The notes: a model not told the origin generated them from the letters alone. Shown: positions 41,941 through 51,705, counted from the first letter of the stretch. The stretch: 64,000 bases of DNA from Anthropogastromicrobium sp050944455 (GCA_050944455.1 JBMNRC010000008.1:34951-98950); one strand, 5' to 3'. Numbers and translations: made by a program.

Positions 41941-42343
41941 GGTTTTGAGAAATCTGAGAGATCTTGGATGTGATATTCCCCGCACCGTACATCGCTTCGC
42001 CGATGACGAAAACTTTTATCTCGATTCCCTTCGGTCTTTCGTCTCGGACGCCCAGATCCTGACTGTCAACTCCCTGGTTCTTTCGGGGAATCTCAGCGCG
42101 GCCTTCAACGAGGCTCACGAGCTCAAAGGCGTGACGGCGACGCTCGGCCTGGATTTCCTGCGCGAAGATATTTTCACCCTGGTCGAGGCTCTCCGCCCCT
42201 GGGCTGACGCCCCGGAACCCGAACAAAAATCGACGGACCCCCGCGAGGACGCCCAGCGTGACGTCGCGATCCGCGCAAGCATCACTGTCCCCCTGTCCCG
42301 TCTCGACAAAAAATATCAGGAACTGATGAAAATCATGAAATGA
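41933..42343 (+). CDS. Hpt-domain phosphotransfer protein
   Basis: Small cytoplasmic protein of 136 residues: a single Hpt domain with phospho-acceptor His62 in AHELKGVTATLG, within a four-helix bundle, and a C-terminal helix. Its ATG overlaps the last eight bases of the fusion-kinase gene, so the two are co-translated. It most likely carries phosphate from the receiver of the fusion kinase to another receiver; the pseudokinase receiver encoded 4 kb away in the divergent gene is the nearest candidate. The middle (95-115) is Glu/Pro/Asp-rich and probably a loop. Confidence 0.9.
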   Translation: MNEVLRNLRDLGCDIPRTVHRFADDENFYLDSLRSFVSDAQILTVNSLVLSGNLSAAFNEAHELKGVTATLGLDFLREDIFTLVEALRPWADAPEPEQKSTDPREDAQRDVAIRASITVPLSRLDKKYQELMKIMK

Positions 42344-42367
42344 GATTCATGGCAGGAATCCATGAAT

Positions 42368-42408
42368 AAAAAGACACCGCCCTGCTTCCGCATGGGCGGT
42401 ATCTTTTT
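42368..42408. terminator. Bidirectional terminator after the Hpt gene
   Basis: Stem of AAAAAGA-ACCGCCC with GGGCGGT-TCTTTTT and one mismatch (42368-42382 with 42394-42408), between converging genes. Confidence 0.9.
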
Positions 42409-42487
42409 GTCTGCCCTGCCGGCCCGGCAGTTCCGAAGTTCTTCCGGCCGGAAGGACCGCGTTTTTCCGGAAGAAAATTTCCGCTGT

Positions 42488-44032
42488 TCACTGGTCATCC
42501 TCCAGCGCTTCGCTCTGCGGAACGGAAACCTTTTTCTCATAACTCAGGAATGCGTTTTCGACTAGTCCGCGGTCAGGCTTTTTCGTGAACAGCGAAACCA
42601 GCGGGACGATCACCAGCCCCGCAATCATGCAGAAAGCGCCGGCGTTGATCGGCGACTGAAGCAGCTCGGGGAGCATCGGCCGGCAGAACATATCCGCCAG
42701 CATGAACGCGACGGAAAACACGAAGCTTGTCCAGCAGCCTGCCGCGGACGTTCCCTTCCAGTACAGCCCGTAGAGGAACGGAGCAAGGAAAGCGCCTGCC
42801 ATCGCACCCCAGGAAATACCCATCAGCTGCGCGATGAAAGTCACGCTGCTGTGATACTGGATCAGGGCGATGACAACTGAAATCGCGATAAAGACGACGA
42901 TCAGGCTGCGCATGACCAGAAGCTGCTTTTTCTCATCCATCTTCTTCCTTGAATGGTCGCGCACCAGGTCCAGGGTGATTGTAGAACTTGAGGTGAGCAC
43001 CAGCGAGGAAAGCGTGGACATGGACGCGGAAAGCACCAGGATGACGACGACGCCGATCAGGATATCCGGCAGTCCGGAGAGCATCGTCGGGACGATCGAA
43101 TCGTAGCCGTCGGCCGCGACATCCACCTGATCAGAGAACAGGCGTCCGAACCCTCCGAGAAAATAGCAGCCGCCGGCGACGACAAAGGCAAAAAAAGTTG
43201 ACACGACCGTGCCCGTGCTGATTGATTTTTCACTCCTGATCGCATAGAACTTCTGAACCATCTGCGGAAGGCCCCAGGTGCCGAGGGACGTCAGGATGAC
43301 AACGCCGAGCAGGTTGAGAGGATCGGGCCCGAAGAAAGAGGCGAACACGCCGGGAGTGTCGGAAACCGTCTCATCCGTGACTCTCGCAAGACCGTCCAGA
43401 GCTGCCATGAATCCTCCCCGGCTGTTCAGCACGGAGACAATGACGGCAATAATGCCGGCGATCATGATCAGGCCCTGGATAAAGTCATTGACCGCCGTCG
43501 CCATATAACCGCCGACAATTACATAGACGCCGGTGAGAACCGCCATGGCGATTACGCAGACGCTGTAATCAATGTTGAAAGCCATGCCGAAGAGACGCGA
43601 AAGGCCATTGTAAAGCGACGCGGTGTAAGGGATCATGAAAATGAAGGTGATGACGGACGCGGCGTCCTTTAAAGCGCCGCTGCCGAATCTCCTGCCGAAA
43701 AATTCGGGCATTGTCGCCGAATCCAGATGCTGTGTCATGATTCTCGTTCTTCTTCCGAGAATAACCCATGCAAGGAGCGACCCGATGAGCGCGTTTCCGA
43801 TTCCGGCCCAGGTTGCGGCGATTCCATATTTCCATCCGAACTGGCCGGCGTAACCGACAAAGACAACCGCGGAAAAATAAGAGGTTCCGTAGGCGAAGGC
43901 CGTCAGCCAGGGGCCGACTCTCCTCCCGCCGAGGACGAATCCGTTTACGTCTGCCGCGGATCTGCGGCAGATGACTCCGATCGAGACCATCAGAGCGAAA
44001 AACAGAATCAGCATCAGAACTTTGATCAGCAT
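42488..44032 (-). CDS. Sodium:solute symporter family transporter
   Basis: Membrane protein of 514 residues with about 13 hydrophobic segments, the count usual for the SSS family. It would import an organic solute with sodium. Family features include FVLGGRRVGPWLTAFAYGTSYFSAVVFVGYAG near 30-60, the GGYMATAVNDFIQG loop, and SASMSTLSSLVLTSSSTITLD near 340, where the conserved Ser/Thr that bind sodium are found. The substrate cannot be told; proline, pantothenate or sugars are all transported by this family. The start is ATG 44032 with GGAGG nine bases upstream. Confidence 0.93.
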   Translation of the reverse strand: MLIKVLMLILFFALMVSIGVICRRSAADVNGFVLGGRRVGPWLTAFAYGTSYFSAVVFVGYAGQFGWKYGIAATWAGIGNALIGSLLAWVILGRRTRIMTQHLDSATMPEFFGRRFGSGALKDAASVITFIFMIPYTASLYNGLSRLFGMAFNIDYSVCVIAMAVLTGVYVIVGGYMATAVNDFIQGLIMIAGIIAVIVSVLNSRGGFMAALDGLARVTDETVSDTPGVFASFFGPDPLNLLGVVILTSLGTWGLPQMVQKFYAIRSEKSISTGTVVSTFFAFVVAGGCYFLGGFGRLFSDQVDVAADGYDSIVPTMLSGLPDILIGVVVILVLSASMSTLSSLVLTSSSTITLDLVRDHSRKKMDEKKQLLVMRSLIVVFIAISVVIALIQYHSSVTFIAQLMGISWGAMAGAFLAPFLYGLYWKGTSAAGCWTSFVFSVAFMLADMFCRPMLPELLQSPINAGAFCMIAGLVIVPLVSLFTKKPDRGLVENAFLSYEKKVSVPQSEALEDDQ

Positions 44033-44096
44033 GTCCGATATCCTCCGGCACTCAGAAAACTTTAGCGCATTAAAACGCAACGCTTTATTGCAGTAA

Positions 44097-44125
44097 AGTA
44101 TATCAGGACACTCCGCCGCTGTCAA
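44097..44125 (-). promoter_or_regulatory. Promoter of the sodium:solute symporter gene
   Basis: On the minus strand a perfect TTGACA (44125-44120), a 17-base spacer and TATACT (44102-44097), about 65 bases before the start codon. This is the strongest promoter match in the window. Confidence 0.88.
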
Positions 44126-44195
44126 GCAGAAATGGCAGCCAACCCCGGCCGGAAAACTTTTTCAGTTCACCGCTGTGATGATGTCCTTCCGGACG

Positions 44196-44231
44196 GATCC
44201 CCAGACCCGGGTTTCCCTGAGTCTGGGGATC
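44196..44231 (-). terminator. Hairpin after the citrate synthase gene
   Basis: Perfect 11-bp stem (44196-44206 with 44221-44231), 14-base loop, about 80 bases past the stop codon. It lacks a T tract, so terminator activity is uncertain. Confidence 0.5.
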
Positions 44232-44309
44232 TGCTGTGTGATCTGATTGTCTGCCGGTTCTGAAACCTGAATTGCCTGCGGACCTGTCTGCCGCCCTCTG
44301 GCGCACGGT

Positions 44310-45686
44310 CTACCGGTCTTCCATCTCAACATAATCCCTGTCCGGAATAACGCTGCGGTAGGCAGGGCGGATGATCTTTCCGTTGTTGGCCAGTTCCTCC
44401 ATCCGGTGCGCGCTCCAGCCGACGATTCTGGCCACCGCGAAAATCGGCGTGTAGAGTTCCCTGGGAAGGCCGAGCATCTCGTAGACGAAACCTGAATAGA
44501 AATCCACGTTGACGCAGACGCCTTTGTACATCTTTCTTTCTTCGGAAATGACCTGCGGCGCAAGCTTCTCGACTTTCTGGTACAGCCGGTACTCGTCGGT
44601 GCAGCCTTTGACCTCGGCCAGGTTACCGACGAACTTCTTCAGAATCACCGCGCGGGGGTCGGACTTCGAGTAAACCGCGTGGCCGACGCCGTAGATCAGC
44701 CCGGAGCGGTCGAAGGCTTCTTTGTGAAGCAGTTTTCTGAGGTAATCGCTGATCTCGTCGTCATCGTTCCAGTCCTTCAGGTGTTTCTTCATGTCGTCGA
44801 ACATGTTCGCCACCCGGACGTTCGCGCCGCCGTGCCTCGGCCCCTTCAGCGAGCCGAGCGCCGCGGAGATCGCGGAATAGGTGTCGGTCAGGGAGGAGGA
44901 TACCACATGGGTGGTGAACGCGGAGTTGTTGCCGCCGCCGTGATCCATGTGCAGTACCAGGCAGACATCGAGGATCCGGGCTTCGAGCATGGAGTAATTC
45001 CCGTCTTCCCTCAGGATATGCAGCAGGTTTTCGGCCAGGGAACCAGTCGTCAGCGGCTGGTGGATGTAAAGGCTTCCGCCCTCGTTGTAATACCGGTTAG
45101 CCTGGTAGCCATAGGTCGCCAGCATCGGGAAAAGGGAGATCAGCTGCATGCACTGACGGAGGACGTTCGGAAGCGACACGTCGTCCGGATTGCTGTCGTA
45201 GGAGTAAAGCGTGAGCACGGAACGCGAAAGCATGTTCATCATGTCGCCGCTCGGGGCCTTCATGATGACATCGCGCACGAAGTTTTTGGGCAGGCTGCGG
45301 TAAAAGATCAGCTGGTCCGAAAACTTCTTCAGCTGCTCTTCCGTCGGAAGCTCCCCGAACAGCAGCAGGTAGGCGATCTCCTCGTATCCGAAGCGGCCGG
45401 CCTCGGAAAAACCGTGGATCAGGTCCTCGATCTGGTATCCCCGGTAGATCAGGTGGCCCTCGTCCGGCACCTCCTGCCCGTTCTCGATTTTTTTTGCCCG
45501 GACTTCGGAAATGTTGGTGAGCCCGGCGAGAACACCCTTTCCGTTGAGGTCGCGGAGTCCTCTTTTCACGTCGTATTTTGTATACAGTTCCGTGTCTATC
45601 CTGTCAGACTGCTCGGCTTTCTGCGCGAGAGTGACAATCTCCGGGGTCACTTCGGAGTAAACAGAACCTTTCGTTTTTTCAGCCAT
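44310..45686 (-). CDS. gltA: Citrate synthase
   Basis: Enzyme of 458 residues that joins oxaloacetate and acetyl-CoA to make citrate. The catalytic triad regions are clear: LHMDHGGGNNSAFTTHV, GPRHGGANVRV and CVNVDFYSGFVYEMLG. The N-terminal extension of about 60 residues before VRGLRDLNGKGVLAGLTNISEVR is typical of a group of citrate synthases found in Clostridia and distant from the short Gram-positive CitZ type. AGGAGG is upstream of the ATG. It is transcribed alone, about 17 kb from the aconitase-like and IDH genes on the opposite strand. Confidence 0.95.
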   Translation of the reverse strand: MAEKTKGSVYSEVTPEIVTLAQKAEQSDRIDTELYTKYDVKRGLRDLNGKGVLAGLTNISEVRAKKIENGQEVPDEGHLIYRGYQIEDLIHGFSEAGRFGYEEIAYLLLFGELPTEEQLKKFSDQLIFYRSLPKNFVRDVIMKAPSGDMMNMLSRSVLTLYSYDSNPDDVSLPNVLRQCMQLISLFPMLATYGYQANRYYNEGGSLYIHQPLTTGSLAENLLHILREDGNYSMLEARILDVCLVLHMDHGGGNNSAFTTHVVSSSLTDTYSAISAALGSLKGPRHGGANVRVANMFDDMKKHLKDWNDDDEISDYLRKLLHKEAFDRSGLIYGVGHAVYSKSDPRAVILKKFVGNLAEVKGCTDEYRLYQKVEKLAPQVISEERKMYKGVCVNVDFYSGFVYEMLGLPRELYTPIFAVARIVGWSAHRMEELANNGKIIRPAYRSVIPDRDYVEMEDR

Positions 45687-45898
45687 CTTATTTATCCTCC
45701 TGTTAAAGACAGTACGGAGATCCGCGGCACGGGGAGCTTTCGGGCCGGGACCGGAGCGTCAGCCGGAAAAGGGCTATAAAATTCCGGAGGCGCGCATGCA
45801 GCCGTGTCAGCCTGGCGTACCCCCGCAGATCAGCCTGCCGCACCCCGGATTTTCCGGGAAACAGCGGGCTGTTGATTTTACTTTTCTGACTACATCTT

Positions 45899-45907
45899 AT
45901 TATACCA
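45899..45907 (-). promoter_or_regulatory. Extended -10 promoter of citrate synthase
   Basis: TGGTATAAT on the minus strand (45907-45899), giving a leader of about 205 bases. The 394-base gap 45687-46080 holds no gene that I can support and no riboswitch I recognise. Confidence 0.65.
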
Positions 45908-46080
45908 TAAAATTTGCTGAAAGGCGAAGGGCGTTTCTTAACTATTTCTGAATTGAAAATAAAATGAAAAAATTATGCCCGATCCATAGAAATAGTGAGA
46001 TTTGTCTGTATTTTCCCAGCCGTCAGTTCCGGACACGGAAACGTCTGCCTCTGCCGGCCGCACACAAAAATATCAGCCTT

Positions 46081-47565
46081 TCAGCCGTCTTCCCTCGAGA
46101 AGGCATTCTTCATGTTCATGCTGGCGACGGAAAGAACTCTGTCGAGAAGTCCGTCGGTCTCTTTTCTCAGGAATTTTTCCATCTCGGCGTTGGCCGCCTC
46201 GTTGGCTTTCTGCGCGTTCTCCGGGTCCGGCGCCGCCAGGTATCTCCGGTCAGCCGCATGGATCACGGCGTAGCCTTCCGCGGCGATTTCCATCTGGTAG
46301 CGCTCGATGTACTGGATGCATTTGTCGAAGCACGCGTCCGCCAGAGCCGCGATCACGCGGTTTTCCCAGTAGAAGTTCTCGGTGGTCACGCGGCCTTCCG
46401 TCGCGAAATAGGACGGCGCGCGGCTGATGTTGCCGTAGAGCGGGACGAACGCGTTGAACGCGTTTGACCCGTAGGCCACCCACTCGATGGAGCGGATTTC
46501 CTCCGGCAGGTACGGGCGGATCTGAACCAGCGAGAGGAAGTTGTTCCGGTTGATGCCGATCGGGCGAAGCGATCCTTTCACGCGGGGATCCGCGTGTTTG
46601 CTGTACGGATCATAGGGAGTTCCCTGATAATGCGAGGACAGGACGTACTTGACGTCTTCCACCGTGATTTTGTGCTCCGGCACGCGGCACCAGGAGATGT
46701 CGTCGGAATCCGGACGGTACTCCGCGTCAGGGCCGTCCCAGATGTTCTCCGCCGGGTTGAAATACCGCTGGACGAACCACGCGCGCGGAGTGTTGTAGGT
46801 GTGGTCGGCGTCAGAGTGGCTGCCGAAAGCAAGCCTTGCGTTGAAGGTTTCGCCATTCAGGGTCAGGTCGAGGAAATTGTCGCGGATGAATTCCCTGAGG
46901 TCCGTGGAGCACAGGAATTCTTTCTGCGCGCCGAAAGCGTCCTCCAGGTCGAAAAAGTCGATGCCGAACTGGTTGGGCATCACGACATAGCAGTCATCCG
47001 GGACCCGGCGGGCGATCCAGTGGTGTCCGCCGATGGTCTCGAGCCACCAGACTTCGTCGGCATCCTGGAAGGCGATGCCGTTCATCTCGTACGTTCCGTA
47101 CTTTTCCAGCAGGCTGCCGAGGCGCAGGACGCCCTCCCTTGCGCTGCGGATGTACGGCAGGGTGATGGAAACCATATCTTCCTCCCCGATACCTCCGGGC
47201 TGCTCCGGGCGTCCGTTCTCCGCTTCCCTGAGAACCACGAAGGGATCCGCTCCGAGAACCCGGGCGTTCGTCGTCAGGGTTTCCGTCGCCGTCATGGACA
47301 CATTGGCGGAGTTGACGCCGGCGGCGCCCCAGATCCCTTCATTGCCCACGGCGTTCGGCATGCAGGTGTAGCGCATCGGATCGTCCGGCAGATCCATCTC
47401 CACGTGGGAAAGCACGGATCTGTAATGGCGCGGCTGGTCCTGCGGCAGGACGACCGTCATCTTTTTCGCGCAGAAGCTTCCGGAGCCGGAATCCTCGTTG
47501 CGCGCAGCGAAAGTGGAACCGTCGTAAGTGGCGTTTTTTCCGGCGAGAAGTGTTGTACAGGGCAT
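46081..47565 (-). CDS. C69-family dipeptidase
   Basis: Ntn-type Cys hydrolase of 494 residues in the PepD family that cleaves dipeptides. The nucleophile is Cys3 in MPCTTLLAGKNATYDGSTFAARNEDSG, exposed after removal of only two residues. Other family segments are PNAVGNEGIWGAAGVNSANVSMTATE and the EVWWLETIGGHHWIARRVPDDCYVVMPNQF region. There is no signal peptide. The start is ATG 47565 with GGAGG seven bases upstream. It stands alone; 250 bases without a recognisable gene separate it from the glycosyltransferase gene. Confidence 0.92.
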   Translation of the reverse strand: MPCTTLLAGKNATYDGSTFAARNEDSGSGSFCAKKMTVVLPQDQPRHYRSVLSHVEMDLPDDPMRYTCMPNAVGNEGIWGAAGVNSANVSMTATETLTTNARVLGADPFVVLREAENGRPEQPGGIGEEDMVSITLPYIRSAREGVLRLGSLLEKYGTYEMNGIAFQDADEVWWLETIGGHHWIARRVPDDCYVVMPNQFGIDFFDLEDAFGAQKEFLCSTDLREFIRDNFLDLTLNGETFNARLAFGSHSDADHTYNTPRAWFVQRYFNPAENIWDGPDAEYRPDSDDISWCRVPEHKITVEDVKYVLSSHYQGTPYDPYSKHADPRVKGSLRPIGINRNNFLSLVQIRPYLPEEIRSIEWVAYGSNAFNAFVPLYGNISRAPSYFATEGRVTTENFYWENRVIAALADACFDKCIQYIERYQMEIAAEGYAVIHAADRRYLAAPDPENAQKANEAANAEMEKFLRKETDGLLDRVLSVASMNMKNAFSREDG

Positions 47566-47816
47566 AAGTTTACCTCCATTCAGTCTGTCAGCCGCAGGGA
47601 CATACAGAAGACGCGGCGCTGAACGTGACAGGTCACGCATGGCTGCGGTTTGGCAGCCCCTTGCGGTTCAAATTGTGATGATAACTTTCCGGCTCTCCGC
47701 CTGGATGCTTCCGCCGGATGTTTCTCCGCCGGGATGCCGCACCATGCGGACAGCTGTTATCCGGATCTGCTGCATTCCGGAAGGATTGTACGAGAAAGAA
47801 CTGAATAAGCGTGCGT

Positions 47817-48950
47817 TTAAACCGCGGTACCGCTCCTGCTGAGCAGGGATTCGTAGACATGCATCAGCCGGTCTCCGGTTCTTTCCATCGGGAAGGTGAG
47901 GGCATACTGACGGTACTGCGACGAAGATCTGCGCAGTTCCTCCGGATGCTCAATCCACCAGTCGATTCTTTCCGCCAGCGCTGCCGGATCCCCCGCGGGA
48001 AACAGATGCCTCGCGTCGATGGCGTGTTCCCGGGAAGCGGACAGCGGAGCGTCCGCGATAACGGGTACACAACCGTCTGCGAAAGACTCCATGCAGGCCA
48101 GGCCTTCGGTTTCCGCCAGGGAACACTGCGCGTAAAGGTCGGAGCGCGCGGCCGCTTCCCGGAGTTCCCCTGGGCTCATCAGGCGGATTTCCGGCGGGTT
48201 GGGAAGCTTCGCGCCTTCTTCCCTCAGCGCTTCTTCCTCCTGCCCTGCTCCGGCAATCGTGATGTGAATGCGGTCCGCGTATTCTGACTGTTCCGCCGCC
48301 CTCAGCAGGGTGATCTGGTTTTTCTCCCCGGTGAGCCTTCCGGCTGTGAGGATGCGGAAACCATCATCTTCCGGTCCCCTCTCCCACCCCTGTTCAGGGC
48401 TGCTGCCGGGGATTCCGCTGGGGATGATTTCCAGGCGGCCTTTCCTGAAGTCGTGATCCGTCAGGTATTTTTTTACCAGCTTGGACGGGCATACGATGAC
48501 GTCGCAGTAATTGAAGATATATTCGCGGAAACCATTGCGCAGAGAATGATTCAGGCCGTCCCACTCCCCTTTGTTCACCGCGCACGTCAGGTTCTCCGGG
48601 AAGAATCGGAAGGAACCGACCCGGGGTTTTCCCTGATGGTACGCCTCAGAGAGAACCTGGTGGCTCACCGGGAAGGGATCGAATGTATGGACGAGATCCG
48701 CCCAGGAAACCGCTTCGCGGATCAGGTCCGGGTCCCTCTTCGCGAAGTACAGCCGCTGTGCCTCGAGCTGTTTCCGGAAGAAGGGAACGTCCCATTTTTT
48801 CAGCGGGTAATCCGGCTTTCCCTCCATGCCGCCGGAGACGATCCTCACCTCAGCTCCGCGGCTTCGCAGCTCCTCAGCGATTCTCCGGGCGGAAACCGCC
48901 ATCCCGACGGAAGAACTGTAGAAATTGTTCATGGCAAACAGCAGTTTCAA
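47817..48950 (-). CDS. Glycosyltransferase family 4 protein
   Basis: GT-B enzyme of 377 residues. The N-terminal acceptor domain begins LLFAMNNFYSSSVGMAVSARRIAEELRSRGAEV, and the C-terminal donor domain has LTAGRLTGEKNQITLLRA, then SLAETEGLACMESFADGCVPVIAD, the E-x7-E region that binds the sugar nucleotide. Such proteins (for instance diglucosyldiacylglycerol or UDP-sugar transferases) build glycolipids or surface glycans. I chose TTG 48950, eight bases after AAAGGA; Met at 48932 is another option. It is the last gene of the minus-strand series, 75 bases after nadE. Confidence 0.9.
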   Translation of the reverse strand: MKLLFAMNNFYSSSVGMAVSARRIAEELRSRGAEVRIVSGGMEGKPDYPLKKWDVPFFRKQLEAQRLYFAKRDPDLIREAVSWADLVHTFDPFPVSHQVLSEAYHQGKPRVGSFRFFPENLTCAVNKGEWDGLNHSLRNGFREYIFNYCDVIVCPSKLVKKYLTDHDFRKGRLEIIPSGIPGSSPEQGWERGPEDDGFRILTAGRLTGEKNQITLLRAAEQSEYADRIHITIAGAGQEEEALREEGAKLPNPPEIRLMSPGELREAAARSDLYAQCSLAETEGLACMESFADGCVPVIADAPLSASREHAIDARHLFPAGDPAALAERIDWWIEHPEELRRSSSQYRQYALTFPMERTGDRLMHVYESLLSRSGTAV

Positions 48951-49025
48951 GTCTGTTATCCTTTCTTCACGGTCATGATTTCCGGCGGACAGATCCGGGC
49001 TGCGGGGATGCACGGCATCCGCCGG

Positions 49026-50981
49026 TCAGCTTTTGTCCGTCTCATCCAGCCACAGCGCCGCGGACGCGTCGCTCGGCATGCGCCAGTCGCCTCTCGGCGA
49101 GAGGGTGACTGAACCGACCTTAGGGCCGTCCGGAAGGCAGCTGCGCTTGAACTGCTGATGGAAAAAGCGCGAGTAGAAGCGGCGCAGCGCGGAGCGGATC
49201 TCTTTGCGGCCCAGCTGCGGGTAGGCGGCAAGAGCCAGTCCGAGGATCTTCTCCGGTTCCATCCCCCAGCGGAGCACGTAATAGAGGAAGAAATCATTGA
49301 GATCGTACTTCCCGATCTTCTCCTCCGTTTTCTGCGCGATCTGGCCGTTGCTGCTCGGTGTGAGCTCGGGTGTGATCGGCGTATCGATGATGTCATACAG
49401 GACACGGGCCAGCTCCGGGTCGCCGCACGTGTCGGCGTAGGACCGGCAGATGTACTGCACCAGCGTTTTCGGCACGGACGCGTTTACTCCGTACATGGAC
49501 ATATGATCGCCGTTGTAGGTGCACCAGCCGAGGGCCAGCTCTGAGAGGTCTCCTGTCCCGACTACAAGACCGTTTTCCATGTTCGCCGCGTCCATCAGGA
49601 TATAAGTGCGCATTCTGGCCTGCGCGTTTTCATAGGTCGTATCACCCTCGCCGCGGTATTCCGTTCCGTGGCCGATATCGTTCAGATGCTGGCGCACAGC
49701 AGGCCCGATCGCGACTTCCCGCGATTCGACTTTCAGAGCTTTCATCAGCGCGACCGCGTTGCTGTAGGTGCGGCCGCTGGTGTTGCCCTCGTTCGGCAGC
49801 GTGTAGGCGATGATGCGGATATCCGGCACGATCTTTCTCGCCTCATGGCACACCAGAAGCGCCAGTGTGCTGTCCAGGCCGCCCGAGACCCCGATGACGA
49901 GCGTTTTGATGCCTGTCGAGCGCACACGGGTCGCGAGCCCGTTCGCCTGGATGCGCATGATTTTACGGCTTCTGCGGCCTCTCTCGGCGTCGTCTGCAGG
50001 CACAAACGGGTTGGGCGGGACCTCACAGCCTTCCGCGCGGAGAAGGGCCGCCAGTTCTTTGGCTGTTATCTCCTCTTTCCCGCCGGCGGGCTGCATCTGC
50101 ACCGGGACTCTCCGGTATTCCTCCCCGCTGTTCTCCGGGGGAAAGGTATTCTGGCGGCGGCGGTCCCGGCGGATCTTCTCCAGGTCAATCAGGGCTGTAC
50201 GGACCGTCCCGCTCGCGGGAAAATTCCGCTCCTGCAGGATGACCCCGTTTTCGGCGATCAGCGTATGGCCGGAAAATACCATGTCGGTGCTGCTTTCGTC
50301 GGTTCCTGAGGAGACGTACACGTAACCGCAGTAGCAGGAGCCCGACTGGCTGCTGACCAGCATTCTGCGGTAATCTTCCTTCCCCAGGGTTTCATCGGAA
50401 GCGGAAAGATTGACAATCACCTCCGCTCCGGCGAGACAGGCGTGCGTGCTCGGGCGGTCCGGAACCCAGAGGTCCTCGCAGATTTCCGCGCCGATCACGG
50501 CCCCGTCCTGCGACTCGAACAGCAGATCTGTGCCTATCGGAACTTCCCTTCCCGCGTAGCGGACCGTTTTCCCTTTCAGGTTCCTGCCCGGTGTGAACCA
50601 GCGCTCCTCGTAAAACTCGCTGTAATTGGGCAGATACGATTTCGGTATGATGCCGTAGACCCTGCCGTTCCCGAAGAAAGCCGCGCAGTTGTACACCTGT
50701 CCGTCCATCGGCACCGGCACGCCGCACACACAGAGAAGCCCGGGGTATTCCGAGGTCAGATCGGCGAGTTCTTTCAGCGACTTTTCCGCCGCTGCAAGCA
50801 GCGGACTCTGGCAGAACAGGTCAGCCGCGGTATACCCCGTCAGGCACAGTTCCGGGAAAACCAGGATGCTGCAGTCTTTCTGCGCCGCGATGATTTCCGC
50901 GATGCATGCGGCATTGTACACCGGATCGGCCACTTTCAGCTTTGGGACGGCCGCTCCGGCCTTGAGCAACAGATTTTTCAT
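49026..50981 (-). CDS. nadE: Glutamine-dependent NAD synthetase
   Basis: Enzyme of 651 residues that turns nicotinate adenine dinucleotide into NAD with glutamine as nitrogen donor. The N-terminal nitrilase-type glutaminase domain has the triad Glu44 (FPELCLTGY), Lys114 (IIPKSYLPNY) and Cys168 (GAEICEDLWV). The C-terminal synthetase domain has the PP-loop SGGLDS at 366-371. The two-domain form is the usual glutamine-dependent type. It starts one base after the nadD stop, with GGAGG inside the end of nadD, so they are coupled. It is the last step of the salvage set pncB-nadD-nadE. Confidence 0.96.
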   Translation of the reverse strand: MKNLLLKAGAAVPKLKVADPVYNAACIAEIIAAQKDCSILVFPELCLTGYTAADLFCQSPLLAAAEKSLKELADLTSEYPGLLCVCGVPVPMDGQVYNCAAFFGNGRVYGIIPKSYLPNYSEFYEERWFTPGRNLKGKTVRYAGREVPIGTDLLFESQDGAVIGAEICEDLWVPDRPSTHACLAGAEVIVNLSASDETLGKEDYRRMLVSSQSGSCYCGYVYVSSGTDESSTDMVFSGHTLIAENGVILQERNFPASGTVRTALIDLEKIRRDRRRQNTFPPENSGEEYRRVPVQMQPAGGKEEITAKELAALLRAEGCEVPPNPFVPADDAERGRRSRKIMRIQANGLATRVRSTGIKTLVIGVSGGLDSTLALLVCHEARKIVPDIRIIAYTLPNEGNTSGRTYSNAVALMKALKVESREVAIGPAVRQHLNDIGHGTEYRGEGDTTYENAQARMRTYILMDAANMENGLVVGTGDLSELALGWCTYNGDHMSMYGVNASVPKTLVQYICRSYADTCGDPELARVLYDIIDTPITPELTPSSNGQIAQKTEEKIGKYDLNDFFLYYVLRWGMEPEKILGLALAAYPQLGRKEIRSALRRFYSRFFHQQFKRSCLPDGPKVGSVTLSPRGDWRMPSDASAALWLDETDKS

Positions 50982-50982
50982 T

Positions 50983-51705
50983 TCATTCCTCCGGCAGGTA
51001 TTCAGGCTTCGGCTCTTCCGGCCCCGCGGCAGTCCCCTGCGCGTTTCTGTTCATCCAGTCCAGGAGAACCGGCAGGATTTCGTCCGGGACGCAGGCCCGG
51101 ACGCCGCGGAGCAGTTTCTCTTTCCTGTCCCCGTCAGGCTCCGAAGCCGCTTCCCTGAGCAGCTTTCTCACCTGAGTGGACGAGATATCCTGGGTAAACC
51201 CGGGCGAGCGCACAACCTTCACGTAAGGGCGGAGCGCGCGGAGATAGGGATCCGTTTCCAGGAGTTTCTCGGTGTCGTCGTGATTTCTGGACATGACAGC
51301 GATCCCGAATTCCCGCCCGATTTCCTCCACATGGCGCCACACCGACTGAAGTTCGGAAAGCTTGTCGGACCCGATCAGAAGCATCCCGTCAATTCCCCGC
51401 TCATCGCGAAGCCGGCAGAGAGTGCTGTAGGTTCTGGGCTGGGACGCGGATCTGAGTTCAATATCAGAGACCATCATCCACGGCCTTTTCTCCGCCGCCA
51501 GGCAGAGCATCCGGAAACGCTCCCCGTCGGGGATCGACATGTCCTTGTGCTGTTCCCCGCGGATATATCCCATGCGGGACGGGACAAACACCACCCGGGC
51601 GAACCCGGAATCCCCGCGGGCGATCTCCCGCAGCGCGTTTTCCGCGGAAGCCAGATGGCCCTCCGTCAGCGGATTGAAGGCGCCGACAAACACGAGGGCT
51701 CTCAC
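50983..51705 (-). CDS. nadD: Nicotinate-nucleotide adenylyltransferase
   Basis: Product of 240 residues in the nucleotidyltransferase superfamily that adenylates nicotinate mononucleotide. The N-terminal motif is GAFNPLTEGHL: Thr takes the place of the first His of HxGH, as in phosphopantetheine adenylyltransferase, while GH is kept. The C-terminal ISSTQVR motif is canonical. The start is GTG 51705, overlapping the pncB stop (GTGA); GGAGCACC is upstream. The N-terminal frame extends beyond but lies inside pncB. The C-terminal 40 residues after the core are longer than usual. Context with pncB and nadE supports the NadD role. Confidence 0.88.
   Translation of the reverse strand: MRALVFVGAFNPLTEGHLASAENALREIARGDSGFARVVFVPSRMGYIRGEQHKDMSIPDGERFRMLCLAAEKRPWMMVSDIELRSASQPRTYSTLCRLRDERGIDGMLLIGSDKLSELQSVWRHVEEIGREFGIAVMSRNHDDTEKLLETDPYLRALRPYVKVVRSPGFTQDISSTQVRKLLREAASEPDGDRKEKLLRGVRACVPDEILPVLLDWMNRNAQGTAAGPEEPKPEYLPEE

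Noticed and set aside
45687..46080. Riboswitch in the long citrate synthase leader
   Set aside because: The leader is long but I could not match any conserved riboswitch core, so only the promoter is annotated.
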